DNA of 64,000 nucleotides from Purpureocillium takamizusanense. Its lineage: Eukaryota; Ascomycota; Sordariomycetes; Hypocreales; Ophiocordycipitaceae. Numbering within the stretch: position 1 is the first letter of the stretch; every line of letters starts with the position of its first letter. The position numbers and the translations under genes are program-made. Where the stretch lies: positions 2,232,001 to 2,296,000 of the forward strand of contig NC_063072.1 in the NCBI RefSeq assembly GCF_022605165.1. Direction: 5' to 3'. The notes under the pieces are model-generated. The model saw nothing but the letters and a program-made list of their open reading frames with translations, was not told where the DNA came from and made no database searches. Below are positions 25,279 to 38,800 of the stretch, one piece after another.

Positions 25279-26610
25279 TTACTGATTTCCGGTGTTGAGT
25301 GGGCTCTTGGCGTCGTACACGTCTGTCGTGATGAGCTCCGGGTACTCGACACTTCCCTGCTTCAACACCTCCTCCATTGTCTCCATGATGACAATGCTCT
25401 CAGACCACGGCAATGTCGCGCTCTCCTTCTTGCCATCCCTCACGCAACGGGCGCACTCGTCGGCCTCCCAGAACATGCCGTGACCCCAGTCCCGCTTGGG
25501 GTCCTTGGGGATGGGGCATTCGACGACGTCGACCTTACCCTCCCTGCCCTTCTTGATGACGCGGAACTCGGTCGGCCGGAAGGCGGGGTGCGTGACTTGG
25601 ATCTCGCCCTTGGAGCCTTGGATTCGGATTGCCGGAGCTGTGGAGTTGTCGTCGGGGCTGCTGGCGACGAGGATGGAGGTGGTGGCGACGCCCATGCTCC
25701 TGTGGCCGGGGAACTGGCAGATGATGCTAGTGGTCTCGTCGGCGCCGGTCTTGTACTTGTTGATGGCAGCGACGACCTTGGGAGCCTCCTTGTCCTTCTC
25801 CGGCTGGACGTGGTAAAGGGTCTGAAACACCCAAGTCAGGGCGTAGATGCCGAGATCCAGAAGAGCGCCTCCGGCGAGGTCCTTGTTGACCATGCGATGC
25901 GTGTCAGGAAAGTTCACCGTGCCGTCTTGGCCATCCTTATTTTCGTTGAAAGACAGATCGGCTGCGTCTGTCAGCATGCTGTCGTGTTGTGCAACGCGAG
26001 TTCTGCCAGCTGACACTCACCTAGGGTCCTGTAGACGGTACCAATCTCGCCCGAGCTGATCAAGTCACGAATCTTGATGCTGAGGGGGAAGTAGCGGGTC
26101 CAGACCGCCTCCATGAAGAAGAGGTTCTTGGATCTGGCCTTTTCGACCAGCTTCCGCGCCTGGGAGGCATTGACGGTGAGGGCCTTTTCGCAGAGGACGT
26201 TCTTGCCGGCGTCGAGGGCCAGCATGGCGTTCTGGAAGTGGTGGCTGTGGGGGGTGGCGACGTAGATGATGTCGACGTTTGGGTCGGCGACAAGCCCGGC
26301 GTAGGAGCCGTACAGCTTGGCCGATGCCGGACCGTCAATCTTGGTGACGAAGGCGGCGGCCTTGTCGACGGAGCTGGAGGAGGAGACGGCGACGATTTCA
26401 TGGCGGACATCGTGGACGTCGCGCGAGGCAGGATCGGTGAGGAGGTCCTTGCAGAAAACTGGGCGGTTGTCAGCGACGGCGACATCACCCGGGCCGACGG
26501 TGATGGGTTTGTTTGGGGGATGGGTCGGGAGGTCAGGCCGTACCCTCGGCGATCCAGCCGGTGGCCATGATGCCCCATTTCAGGGTGTGAGGTGCGCCGG
26601 AAGAAGCCAT
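25279..26610 (-). CDS. Gfo/Idh/MocA oxidoreductase, D-xylose/dihydrodiol dehydrogenase type
   Basis: Three exons (26610-26544, 26458-26021, 25967-25279) give 397 residues. The N-terminal Rossmann segment is KWGIMATGWIAEVFCKDLL, followed by VDIIYVATPHSHHFQNAMLA and the family catalytic-lysine motif CEKAL (VLCEKALTVNA). The C-terminal domain has GGALLDLGIYALTWVFQTLY. Members of this subgroup are NADP-dependent dehydrogenases acting on D-xylose or on trans-dihydrodiols; which substrate applies here is inferred only from resemblance to fungal xylose dehydrogenases. Introns are 85 and 53 bp, with phase kept at both junctions. The gene stands alone, with the AKR gene starting 2 kb away on the opposite strand, so no operon-like link can be claimed. 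Confidence 0.87.
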
Positions 26611-28672
26611 TGTGGCGGAGCGGAGCGGTCAATAGACGGGGGCGAGGAGGGGCGACGGCAATTGAAGAGTAGGGAGCGTATATGAGGAATGAATGAGGAG
26701 GGAGATCTGCTCTCGGTGAAGCTCTGGAGGGGTAGAAGGTGCCGGACGGCTTTTATGGCTTTACGATCCCGACACGAGCTACTAATTTGGTTACCGTTGT
26801 CACTAGTAGTACGGAGGGGATGGAGGGGATGGAGGCGTCGGCGGTTTGTGTGGAGCGGGACCGCGATGGAGAAGCTCATGGCTACGTACGTACACTAACT
26901 TGTTACTACGTACTAGCTTGCAGCTCGCTCCGTGTAGCGTCGCGGTCTCTCTCAAAAGCAGAGTGTCGAAAGCTCTTCGAATCTATCGTGTTGTTTGTCA
27001 CGGGGAGGGAGGCTTTAACTCGTGTTGCCCCGGTGAGTTATTGCCGTCGCGGACCAAAAGGGCATCCGTCGGCTAATGGAATGACGAGCCGCGCGAAAGC
27101 CACGAAGCGCCCGCCAGCCTTTCTGCGCGCGTTTCTTACTTGCTCATTCTTTTAGAAGCAAGCACTCCCGGTCCTGACATGCATGCACTGACACCGGCGG
27201 CCGGCACGCCGTATCATTGGCGCGGGTGGCTTTCCTCCCACATGGGCGTGTTCTTCAGCGTCGACGAAGGTGATGGGCTTGGATGCGATTCGGAGTTCCA
27301 GTGTTATCTCGCACTGACCGCCGTACATGCGCGATTCGCGAAATTCTGCATTTGGGTCTCTCGGCTTCTTCCCGTGCCGGGCCGAGGATCTTTGGATCAA
27401 CAAATCAACTGCCGTTCGGCGTGGCTCTTTTGCTTTTATTACCCGCTCTTTTCTCACCCTGGCGTTCTCCATACGGCATTCGGGGGGAAGCAGCTATGAG
27501 GCGGCGCCGGGTGCGGCGAGGGTGAACCTGTCCGGACGGTCGGTCGTCGAATGGGAGGGGGGGGATAAAAAAGCTGGAGCAGTGAGGGGCTCAGACTTTT
27601 TTTCTGCCCTTCCTGAGCAGATAGATGGTGGGGTAAAATTGGACGGACGGGAGGGGGAGGGGGAGGGGGAGGGGAGGGGAACACACAGTCGCGCGCGGTG
27701 GCGTCGACGTCATGAGTTGTTCAACGTTACATACCAAGTTTTCTTCATTGGGAATCAGATGAGTCTGGCTCTTTCGTACTAAGGCTGCAAAAGGTAGGTT
27801 GCTCTGTACGGCGCTGGGTGATTTGCGGGGACGACTTATAGGGCTTGCAAGCTCTCTGCTGTTGACGTATTCGTTTCGGGTCGAGGGAAGCGCAGTAGCT
27901 GGCATACGTGCGGCTGTTGAGGCTCTTTCTTGTGAGTTGGTCGTGGGCTCTGCAAGTATACGGGCTTTAGCTACAGGCAACTGTGGATGCTACAGTACGT
28001 ACTTAGTTAGGTAGCCCATCTCTTCTGTGGTAGGTAACGTTAGTATGTAAGTTGATTTTCGTCTGACGACCAGCAGATTCCGTTCGCATGGGGCCTGACG
28101 ACATGTCATCGCACGCTGGAGGCAGAAGCACGTCAAGTCCGCGACGACATACTCGTATGGCAGACATGAGATGTGTGAGGACGGCTGCCCTTGATTTCAG
28201 TATTACTATCCTAAAAAGAGATATCACGAATGAAGGAACAGGTTTGGAAGGGCAGGTGAGTCGAGTTGGCGTGGGAGGCTGTGGAGCAATCGCCTGACTC
28301 AATTGAATCGACCAAGCTGGAAGTCTGCAAATAAAGCCAACCACAAACACAACTGGATGAATTTCATCTCACAAGGTCTACTGACTGTTCAAGGTAGACG
28401 ACAAAGATTTGTTCTGAGTGAGGGTGTTAGATGGGCATGACTAAGACACCATCAATGATCAAATATACTGTAGTGGCAAGACGTCTGTGTCACTGGAGGC
28501 ACTGGTATTTGAACACTGAGTGACCACCAGCATCCCCATCCCAACGTCCATTCAACCCCAGCATCATCCCCGCCCCACGCCGGCCTCCTTCCAGAACCCA
28601 GCATCACACACTATAGCCAAATAGTAGAAATTCAACTAGGTCCATCTGAACTCACAGTAGCCAATCGCCATC
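26611..28672. other. Divergent promoter region between dehydrogenase and AKR genes
   Basis: About 2 kb between two divergently transcribed oxidoreductase genes. It contains a GGGAGG tandem at about 27650-27680 and several TACGTAC-type palindromes (26884-26910). I see no coding unit. Confidence 0.5.
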
Positions 28673-29690
28673 ATGGCTCCGCCCGTAGCCGCCGCCATCG
28701 GCGCGCAGGCCTCGCGCCTCGCCAAGGACCTGCCCCTCGGCGGCAGCGCCTCGTCATCGACCATCCCCAGGCTCGTCTACGGCACGGCCTGGAAGAAGGA
28801 TCGCACCGCCGACCTTGTCTACGCCGCGCTCAAGGCCGGCTTTCGCGGGGTCGATACGGCCGCGCAGCCCAAGCACTACGACGAGCGCGGCGTCGGCGAG
28901 GGCGTTAGGCGCGCTGTTTCTGAGGGCATCGTCAGGCGAGACGACCTCTTTGTAGGCGGCCGGCCCCGTTCCCGACTCCTCACTCTCATACTCGTGGCTA
29001 CGTGTGCATCTCTAACGAGGTGTCCAGGTTCAAACCAAGTTTACGTCGCCCGGGGGCCAGAACCACATCACCCCGTATGACCTCGACGCGCCTCTCGTCG
29101 ACAAGGTGCACCAGTCCGTCCAGTCGTCCCTCAGAAGCTTTACGCTCAAGGGCCAGGAGCCGTATCTCGACAGCCTCGTGCTGCACTCGCCCATGGACAC
29201 CGTGGACGAGACGCTGACGGTGTGGAAAACGCTTGAGTCGTATGCACCGCACCGCATCCGTCACCTTGGCATCTCCAATACGACCCTGGCCATCCTTGAT
29301 GCCATCTACGCGCGCGCGTCGGTCAAGCCGGCGGTCGTGCAGAACCGCTTCTACGGCCAGACGGGCTACGAGGCGGACATGAGAGCCTACTGCCGTGAGA
29401 AGGGCATCGTGTTCCAGGCCTTTTGGACCATTGGCGCCAACAGGATGCTCGTGCAGAGCATGCCGGTGGGGTTCGTCGCGCAAAGCGCCGGCGTGGATGG
29501 CGTAGCCGCGTACTACTCGTTGATCCTCGGCTTGGAGAGCATGACGGTGCTCGATGGAACGACGGACGCGGCACACATGACTGCGGACCTGGAGGGCATC
29601 GAGAGAGTCGGCTTGTGGGCCGAGGGCGACGGCGCGAGTGACTGGGAGCAGGCACTGGCGGCCTTCAAGACCATGGTAGGAGACATGTAG
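28673..29690 (+). CDS. Aldo-keto reductase
   Basis: Two exons (28673-28951 and 29028-29690) give 313 residues. The expected catalytic tetrad can be placed at Asp61 (GFRGVDTAAQP), Tyr69 (KHYDERGVGEG), Lys97 (VQTKFTSP) and His146 (LDSLVLHSP). The order and spacing agree with NADPH-dependent AKR barrel enzymes. The form AAQPKHYDE around the Tyr is typical of a fungal AKR subgroup of unknown substrate. The intron (76 bp) starts GTAGGC and ends CCAG with a CTAAC branch site; splicing restores FVQTKF. The C terminus ends at MVGDM and appears complete. Cytosolic location is inferred from the absence of a signal sequence. Confidence 0.88.
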
Positions 29691-29798
29691 GGAATGGACG
29701 ACAACGCGACCAACGCATCACAACGACAAGCTCGGGTGCTTCCGCTTTTACAAGTTTGAATCGTCTTCATTCAGTCGTCATGGAGTTTGGTGATGCGT
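29691..29798. other. Short convergent intergenic spacer
   Basis: Only 108 bp separate the stop codons of the AKR and deoxyhypusine synthase genes, so their 3' untranslated regions probably overlap. Confidence 0.6.
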
Positions 29799-30998
29799 CT
29801 ATATGTCCTTGGCAAACGTGTTGGCAACAATAAACGGGAAGCAGGCGGTGGCTTCAAGATAGACCTGCAGCAAAGTTAGTCCCGAAAGCGAACACCCGTG
29901 CTGCGGAAAGGAAAAAGACATGCCTTGACGTTGTCGGCCCCAATCTTGATCTTGCCCCACGATACGGCCTCGTCGGGCCTCGCCCCCGCGTCGCTCCCGT
30001 CAAACTCCTGCGCCGTGTTGATGTAGACGGCCGACTCGGCGCCGTTGCGCATCAAGCACGCGTTGCAAATGTGGTGCTTAACCAGGCCGCCGCCGAGGAT
30101 AATCATGCCCGCCCGCTTGGCGCGGATCGCGATGGTGTTGATACGGCGGATGTCCTCGACAATGTCGATCTTGAGCTGCAGCGGCGACGCCTTGAAGGTA
30201 TGAAAGTAGAGCATGTCGCCGAGGCTGCCATCGGTGAGGGCGGGGCAGAAGACGGGGATGTCATTCTTGTAGGCCCAGTAGTAGACGGAGCGCTCGTCGT
30301 TGATCTCCTTGCCGAGGCGGTGGATGACCTTGGAGGGCGTCCAGTTGATCTCGTTGTCGGTGCCCTTGCTGGCCTCCTGCTCCTCGAGCATCTTGTCCAG
30401 GATGGGCACGACCCAGTCCTCGAAGGCGCAGTAGTTGGCGTTGGGCACGAGGAGGTTGCCGATGCGGTTGAGGCCCTTTTTGCGCAGGTCGGCGCCCACG
30501 GCGCTGAAGGAGCTCATGTACGTGTGGCCGAGGCACTTGATGAAGTCCTCCTCTATGCCGCCTGCCGTGGTGACGATGCACGAGACGTGCTTGTGCTCGA
30601 CCAGCCAGCGCAGGACGCCTCGGAGGCCCGACGATATCAGGTTGGACGTGTAGCCGAGGAAGATTGTGGTCTTGTCTCCCGTCTCGGGATCCCTCCACGC
30701 CCGCTAGTTTTTTGATGATGGCTCAACTCAGCCAACGAACCTACGACGCGCCATGATCGGTGTGGGCAGCACTCACCATGTCGTTGATGATACGTATCGC
30801 CTCAGCCATGGACGAGGCCTGGAAGCCCATGTGGCGCATGCCCTCGAGGAGGTCCTCGGCGGTGACGGGGCCCTTGAGCTTGTTGAAATCGAGCTCCTCG
30901 ACCTGCTGCGACCCCGCAGGCATGGCCTCCGACTTGACTAGGACGGCATCTTTGGCCCCCGTGAGAACGGCGCCGTCGGAGTTGCTGGCCATAGCCAC
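29799..30998 (-). CDS. Deoxyhypusine synthase
   Basis: Three exons (30998-30777, 30703-29924, 29864-29799) give 355 residues. The family signatures are [49 protein letters not shown] and, near the C terminus, the active-site segment [17 protein letters not shown], which carries the lysine that forms the enzyme-substrate intermediate. The enzyme transfers the aminobutyl group of spermidine to one lysine of eIF5A in the cytosol. The last intron (29865-29923) has a GC donor (AAG|GCATGT) with a CTAAC branch site; the final exon encodes [21 protein letters not shown], which matches the family end. If the intron were kept, the protein would end in an unrelated [15 protein letters not shown]. The start could be residue 1 or the Met at residue 3. 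Confidence 0.93.
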
Positions 30999-32835
30999 GC
31001 AGGGAAGGGTTTATGAGAGGCGCGGTCGCAAGTTTTTTTTCCCCTTGCCCGTTTCCGCTGGCGATTTTTTTTTTGGCGACGCCTCGAGCCGGGTCAAGAA
31101 AAATGGCTGAAAGGTTCGTATTATATCAAGCCGTGATGAGAAGATTAGCACGTGCCAGGAACCGAAGATTTGACCGATACGGCGCTGTCACAATGATAAA
31201 ACAGTAAAGTGGAACGATTGTGAATGACACCGTCGTAGTCGTCGATGGACCGACCTTTGGGAGTTTTCGTGCCGTCCATCCAATGCCCCGTTCCGTGTCT
31301 AACCTTGGGACGCGCCGGCGGCTCGCCCAGCGGGCTCGGGTGGCCACTAGAATGGCGCGCCCACGCAGCCACTACCTAGTACGGAGCCGGCGGCGGCGGC
31401 GGGCGGCGGAGGCGGCGGATCGGGGGCAGGTATACTGTACACGGTACTGCAGGTGAATCAATCCGGGCTTCCATCGTCTCGGTCGCATCGCTTCGCCTCA
31501 GTAGCCGGACGTTTGTCTAAAGAGGTACAAAGTACCCACGGCCCGGCCTTGCCTGCAGCAGGCAGATTCCCGTTGGGAAGCCCGCGACCGGGGAGCGAGC
31601 CTGGATGGAACGAGCGATGGGACCGTATAGTACATCTAGGGGCTCATCTTGTACTGACACGCAGCGCTTAGGTCTGGGGGTGCAGGGAACTGGCTGCAGC
31701 CTGATGAGCGGCCCACCTGGGGGCACCAGCTACTGATGCTCGGACTTTCAAGGTTGCGTTTGTCATAGAAGCGATGGGACCGCCTCAAGGTTTCTGTTGG
31801 TGCATGTGCGTGCGCTGGGCTGCCCGAGGCGCCCCCGTTTGGCGGCTTGCATGCGCTACCGCTGCCAGTTCAATTGGTGGCCCTGGCAGCGGCAGCGGCA
31901 ACGGCAGCGGCAGCAGCACACTGGTAGCCATGAACCCCCGTACCAAGGCACGTACATAGAGGCACGAAGGGAGGCACTAACTTATCAGGTACTAAGGTAA
32001 CCTGGCGTCGGGTAGTACGTAGCACCAACAGCACGCCTCGCACGAACGTCGCTGCAGTCAAGGCAGTGAGCCAACTGCAAATATGAATAACGGAAACACG
32101 GGGGAAGGCTTACAATGCACGCCATCTTCGAAACCGTGAGCAGACTATGTTCCCTCGCGACTTCCAAGTCTCTTTCCGCATGACGCCGCTGTGCATCGCA
32201 TCCAAACCCTTCCTTGCCGTCCGAGTAGACCGAAGTTGAAGGCATCGTCAAGTGATGATTGATGCCCCTCCTCTTCTCCCCCCAAAAACCAAATGGAACC
32301 AAACGTCGAGGCCCAGCGGCCACCCCGCCCAAAACAGCCTAGCGCGCGGCGGCAGTTTGGCCTGACCCAATCCAACCAAGCGCCACGCGATCCGGGCGTA
32401 TTTTGAAGGGCTGACGGCCGGCAGGACCACCTCAACCTTCAATCCTGCACCCCATCCCATTCACCCTCACTCTCAGTATTCATTGCCTTGGGCCCCTGTG
32501 CCAGCTTGGCGACCCGCCCGGCCTTGAAGCACGCGAGACCTCGCCGTCGAGGCAGTTTACAGCCCTTTTGGACGTCCCTGGGGGTGCCGCCGCCGTCACC
32601 TGCTGGTTGCCTGCTCTTCACGGGGCGCGCCACTGCACGGCCTCGTTCATAATTGCCGAGGGTCAAACGCCGGGCCTCAAACCTTTTCTTACCTTGTTCA
32701 TTCTGACCTCCTACGTCCACGTCTCCCTCATTCCCCTTCCCGGATGGGACCATAGCCACCTGCGCATCGAGTGTTGGGCTCCTGCCCGCCATACGTTATG
32801 TACGTATTCTCCAGCCTGGCTTCCTAACTCTTGCC
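30999..32835. other. Divergent promoter region between deoxyhypusine synthase and Snt1-like genes
   Basis: About 1.8 kb with T tracts near 31029-31073, a GGCGGC run near 31388-31415 and a GGCAGC tandem near 31884-31912. I see no gene; the part closest to 32835 is probably the Snt1-like leader. Confidence 0.5.
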
Positions 32836-35800
32836 ATGCATCGAACTCCTCGCAGCCGTGGTCAAGGCCGTAACCACCGCGGTGGGCGCGGCCGCGGTCA
32901 GCGCGCGGGATTCTTCGGGACTGGCTGGGAGCCGCCCGGCCCTGGTGCATATCTTGCTCACAACATTTCACCCCTCAGGGCGTCCAGGTACTCCAGGTAC
33001 GAACCCGACCGCCGGTCGAGGTCTCCTAGAGATCGTTCGCCGGACCGTTTCGACAGGAACTCGCAGTATGGCGATGGAGACAGGCGGCGCTCTTCAGCCG
33101 AATCGCGACCAAACGCGCCGGGCTTTCAGAGCCGCGATTCCTTCGGCCGAGAGCCCCCGCGCGGGCCTAAGGCGCTCGTCGATGCTCCCAGCGGCCCTCG
33201 CGGCGGAGGTTTTGCCGGCGACTTCAGAGGCGGAAGGGGCCGCGGTCGTGGACGAGCCTGGCCCGCGAGAGATGAGTCTCGGGATCGCGGTCGAGAGAGG
33301 GACATGGATTACCGAGACAGGTATCGCGACGAGAGGAGTCGAGACCGTGACCGAGACAGAGATCGAGACCGCGACCGAGATCGAGACCGAGATCGTGACC
33401 GCGACTGGAGAGAGACCAGAGAATTTCGATCCCGACGCTCTCCTCTTGGCCGAGCGCGGTCGCCAGCTCGCGACTTCAGAGACCGAGACCGAGATGGGTC
33501 CGCCATTGCCGACGCCGACAGGTCCCGACGCGGGTCACGGGACGGCGGTCCGCCTTCTGCAGGCTCTACGTCCTCGGATCCACAGTTTGGGATGCCTCCC
33601 TTTGGGCGTGGCGGGAGTTTCATGCGTGGTCGCGGCGGTAGAGGCGGTAGGGGCGATTGGTCCTCGGACAGAGGCCGCGGTCGTACCCCATATGATGAGC
33701 GAGGTGATCGCTACCCTCGGAGCCGATCTCAGGAAGGGCGATGGGGCCGAGATCGAGACGAGCGGGACCGTGGCGACAGATATCCTCCCGAAGCCGATGC
33801 GCGACGAGACCCTCGCGACGAACGAGAAAGGGGCGAGCGCGACTTGATACGGCCCAAGAAGGAAGCGCGGCCGTCCATCTCCCAGGAACCCTCACAGGTC
33901 CGCGACGTGTCACCCCCACCCGTTGCACCTTCGGCACCGGCGTTTGGGTCCGTGCCCAGTCGTAGTGCCAGCGGGAGTGACGCCCCGGCGGCTTCTTCAG
34001 CCACCGGCAAACCTCCTCCGACCGCTCCGCGTGCGTACAGCGAGCGACCTGTCTCCGCCGGCCACGACTCTGTCCTTCCGACTGGACTGTCCCGAAAGTC
34101 GGTTCACGATGCGGCTCAGATACCTGTCGGGCCGCGGGCGCAGCAATCTCATTCGGGTAGCAAGCAGTGGGCCAACCCCAACCTCAAAAAGGGCCCGCAA
34201 TCGCCACAGAGTGCCAGACCGCAGACCTTTTCGCAGACTGGACCGGCTTCTGTACGTCGCGAAAGCTCTCAAATCGACCATACTGAGCAGAGTCGACCTC
34301 GGAGTAGCGATGCCAAAGCGGACTCTAGGCCATCGGGTTTTGAAGACAGGTCTCGGTCTCACTACAGCGCTGAACCTGGAGAGATCGTTAAGTTCGAGCC
34401 CGAAACTCGGGACCAGGGCGATTACAGAGACCCAGGCGCAAAATCCGCCTCTGCCGGCAATTCTCCTGCTTTTCGATCCTTGTCCAAATTTCCCAATGGC
34501 AAAGTCGCGGAGCCAGAAAAGCCGAGCAAACAACAGCCCGTGGAGGCACCGAAGCGACGTCGAAGAATGCCGACTGTCCCAGTTGTACGATTCGCAGTAC
34601 CTGCCAAGAAACCGCCGGTGCAAGAACACGACTCCGAGTCGGACGATGACGACATGGCCGATTACTTCGATATGGAGATACAAAAGACCGAGGCCGAGCT
34701 CAGCAAACTTCCCAAGCCAAGCCTCCCCCGCGGCGTGGTGGCACGATACGCGGCCATGTCCCACGGTGCGATGGCCGAGTTGCTTAGCAAAAGCGAGGGC
34801 TTGACCGAGATGCTTGGTGCGATTCCCGAAGAAATCCGTGTTGCTGAAGTCAAACCAAGCGAGCAGTTGCCTCCTAAACCCAAAGCCGACAACGAGACGA
34901 TGGCGCCGGGTTCGAAAAAGGAGGAGCCGACTTCGTCCGACACGCTGGCCAAGGTGCCTGAGCTTACAGAGGCTCCCGAGCCTCAACCAACGACAGATGC
35001 AATGGATATCGACGTCCCAAGCGCCGATGCACCAGCACCTGAAGTACCGCAAATATCTTCGGCCGAGACCAAGGCGGATGCGGAGGCAAAGGGAAGCAGT
35101 GTTGGTCCAGCGCCGTCAACGAATGACGTTGGTGCCGGGTCCGCTGAACTTTCGCGACGGTCCGTTCCATCGGAAACGACGGGTGTCGGGTCGAAGCCCC
35201 CGAGTACTCCGTCGCAAATCCCGGACGAGGACGATGACGAGACCGAATCCGAGGACGAGGCATTCGTGGATGTCGAAACGGTGCGCAGGTACATGAAGAC
35301 GCCGCCGATCGATAGTCTTCCGAACTACTTCACTGGCCAGGATTGGTCCAAGGACGAAGATTTTCTCGCCACACTCGACTCCGATCCTGTTGTTGACAAT
35401 TTCGTGGCCAAACATCTGGATAAGATACATATTCAGGAGAAGGAAGAGCAGATCAAAGCACAAAAGGCATACGAGGACAATTATGTTCAGTACCTCCACT
35501 TCACCCTGTCCAGCGACCCCATCGCCGTCAAGAGTCGAGACAAGTTCTCCGTTGCAGCCCCCGTGCCTGAGGTCCCTGGTACCGCGACTCCCGAACCCGT
35601 CCCGAAGCCAGAGGGACGCGGCGCCAGAAGATTTGCCTCTGAGCGCGATTTGGAACGCGTGTTGCAGGCATCCATGCGCGAAGACGAGGAGCGCAAGGAG
35701 CGAGAGCTTCGGGCCCAAAAAGAAAAGTACCGCAGCGAGAAGGAAGCTGTGATCCCCGACATGTACTGGGATGCCGAGCAGCGGGCAAAGGCACAGTACA

Positions 35801-38800
35801 CGGATCGCTCAGGATACACGCCTGTGGAACGCCTTGTTTCGGCTTGGCAGGTGTTGCCCCCGGTCAACAACTTCACGGCAGAGGAGGCGGAGCTCTTTGA
35901 GAAGGCATATTTGGAGTTCCCCAAGCAGTGGGGCCGAATCGCCGACGCCGTTCCAAACCGTGACTTCCGCGCTTGCATACAGTATTATTACCTGATGAAG
36001 AAGGAGTTGAACCTTAAGGAGAAACTCAAGAAGCAGCCAAGACGACGCAAGAAGGGTGGCCGAGGCAAGCAACGATCTAGTGCATTGGTGTCGGAGCTTG
36101 GAAATGCAGAGCAGGATGGGGAAGAGACACAGGACACTGGGGACAACGGGGAACGGAGGCGACCACGACGCGCCGCGGCGCCCACTTGGGGTTTCGAGCA
36201 GCCGGCGACCGACAGCGAGAATGCGACTCCCGCTGGGACTCCTGGTCGCCGCGGGGCATCGGCCGCGGCGAGGGCAGAACAAGGCGAGAAGGTGGACGGC
36301 AGAAAAGGCAGGCGTAAGGCTGCCAAAGACAAGGAGGCCAAGGGCGCGAAGGCGGGCCAGAACCTCGCCGCTGCGGCCACACCGTCGTCTGCGCGCGGGC
36401 GCTCGCGATCCAGCTCGCGCGTGCCGCCCAACATTGAGGCTCCGACGCCAGCTCCGGCAGAACCGAACCGTGCGCCTGCTGCGTTCGAGCAGCCGCCGGC
36501 CCATGCTGGCATTCAGCCCCCGTTTCCAGTGCAGCAGCAGCAACAGCCCGTGCAAGCTGCTGAGCGGCCGAAGCCCCTTGCCGCGTCATCCATCGCCGAA
36601 GTCATGGCAGCGCCATCGTTGCGGCCGGAACCGCCGCCACCGCCGCAGCAGCCGTCCATGACTTCCTTCCACCTGGCTCAACCCCAATCTGAGCGCAAGA
36701 CGACCACGCAGGCCTCAAGCTACTGGAGCGTGTCAGAGGCGAACGACTTTCCGCATTTATTGCGGGCTTTCGGGTCGGACTATGCAGCTATCGCCGCCCA
36801 TATGGGTTCCAAGACGGCCGTCATGGTAAGTGGCAGTAGTCCTTCGTTCCCGCTACAACCGTCAATCTAACTCTCTATAGGTGAAGAATTACTTTGTTCG
36901 GCAAAAGGACCAGGGAAAGCCTGAGTGGGAAGCAATAGTCCAGGAGGCGGATGCCAAACGAATGCGCGGTGAGAAGCGACCTGATCCGCCACAACCAACC
37001 GCTGGAGGGCGAGGCAGGAGGTTCGAGAACACAACAACCGTCCCTGGCACATCCAGACCTCTGGCGGTTGCACCCGGAGTGGACGGTCATGGAGAGCCCT
37101 CACAGGCGAAGATGGATGTTCAGCCTCAACAGGCTCGACCCCAAGGGTTCCCGGGATATGGAGTGCCGATTGCACAGGCTCCTGCCCAGCAAGCTCTTGC
37201 GCAACCTGGACCCCAGCCCGGGCAGCAGCCGATTGCTATGCAGCAACACCCCGCCGCCGCCGCTGCCGCCGCCGCACCTCCGGCATCGCAAGCCATGTCC
37301 CCCGGCAATCGCCCCCTCCGTGCGCCGCTACAGCCTTTCGGTTTCCCTGAGCGCGAACGCGAGCCTGCTCCACCGGCTCAACAACAACAACAACAACAAC
37401 AGCGGGCCCAACTCCCTCAGAAGGCTGGGAGCTCTGCGGTACCAGAGCTTCGCGAACAACGACCGCTTGCGGCTGCGCAGCCCCTCCCAGCAGCGCATCA
37501 GGAGGCGATGATGGAACGACAGAAGATGGAGATGCAGCAGAGGGAACGGGAGCGAGAAATAGAGAGAGAGCTCCAGCGCCAGTCGGAGCGCCAGGCCATG
37601 AGGATGACGCAGCAAGAGGCCGAGCTCGCTGCCCAGCGCCACTACGACCCGTACGGTCACCGCCAGCAGTCGAGCCTCGGGGGTGGCCCAAGGGAGCCCC
37701 TGTCGCTGGCTAGACCCCCATCTCAGGAGCCGTCTCGATCTGCTGCTGGGCAGCCGTATCCCCCTTCTATGCAGCAGCAGGCTGTCCATGCTGCTCGGGG
37801 CATGATGGGCGAGCTTGGCGCTGCTCAGTCGCCGCCTATGGGCCCCAACCCCGGCAGGCCGGCCTCGTCACTCCAGCAAAGGCAACCCCCTGGGCCCGGC
37901 CCGGAGCCATATGGCGTTGCGCCTCCAGCAGCGCCTCCGAGCCGACCACCAGAACCACGTAAGACGTCCAACATTATGTCTCTGCTAAATGACGATCCAC
38001 CGCCCACGGCGAAGAGAGTCAGCGATGTTGCGAGCACCGCTGGACACTCGGCGACACCGCCACCGCAAGGCATGGGTCGCCCTCCACCTGGGCCGGCGCC
38101 GCCATCGCAAATGCGCCGCGAGCCAGAGCCACAATACTCTCCCTATGGGCGAACACCATCCGGCGGCCCAAGCATGCCTCCGTTAAAGCCGACGTACGGA
38201 GGGTCTCCCAACCCCCCACCGCCAATGGGTTCAGCCGCTTCGGAGAGGGAATATTATAGACAGCATCCATATCAGCCACAGCCAGGGCACCACAGCAGTG
38301 GCACCAACTCGCCCCAGACGTCACAGCGCTATCCACCCCCCGGACAGCCAGGCCAGGGCCAATATCCGCCACAGAGTGGCTATCCCACGGCATACGGAGG
38401 TGGTGGTCAAGTGCCCCACGCGGGATCGCCTCCGCCGCCACAATATGCAGTACACCAACCCGTCCCACGGGGTCGTGAGATGCCCCAGGGCGGGCGTGAC
38501 AATGCATGGCCGCAGCAGGGCCATCAGCAGCAGCAACCGCCGCCGCCGGCGATGCAGCAAGCAACTGGGTGGCCGACGCAGGCCACCAAGTCTCAAGCTC
38601 CTCCGCCCCAGCAGTCATGGCCACAACATCCGTCCAGCACGCCGAAACCGTCGACGCCGGCGCCAGCATGGTCTGCCGCGCCGCCGCCTCAACAACCTCA
38701 CCCCATGAGCATGCGGGACGAGCGCGGCGCATCGATGTACGGGGCCGGCTCTCAGCCCCCGCAGCACCGCTACGGACCACCCGCTTCTCGAGGACCGGAA

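Noticed and set aside
24594..25352. 252-codon minus-strand frame downstream of the dehydrogenase
   Set aside because: No domain or family resemblance; it overlaps the dehydrogenase 3' end in a different frame and has no splice support.
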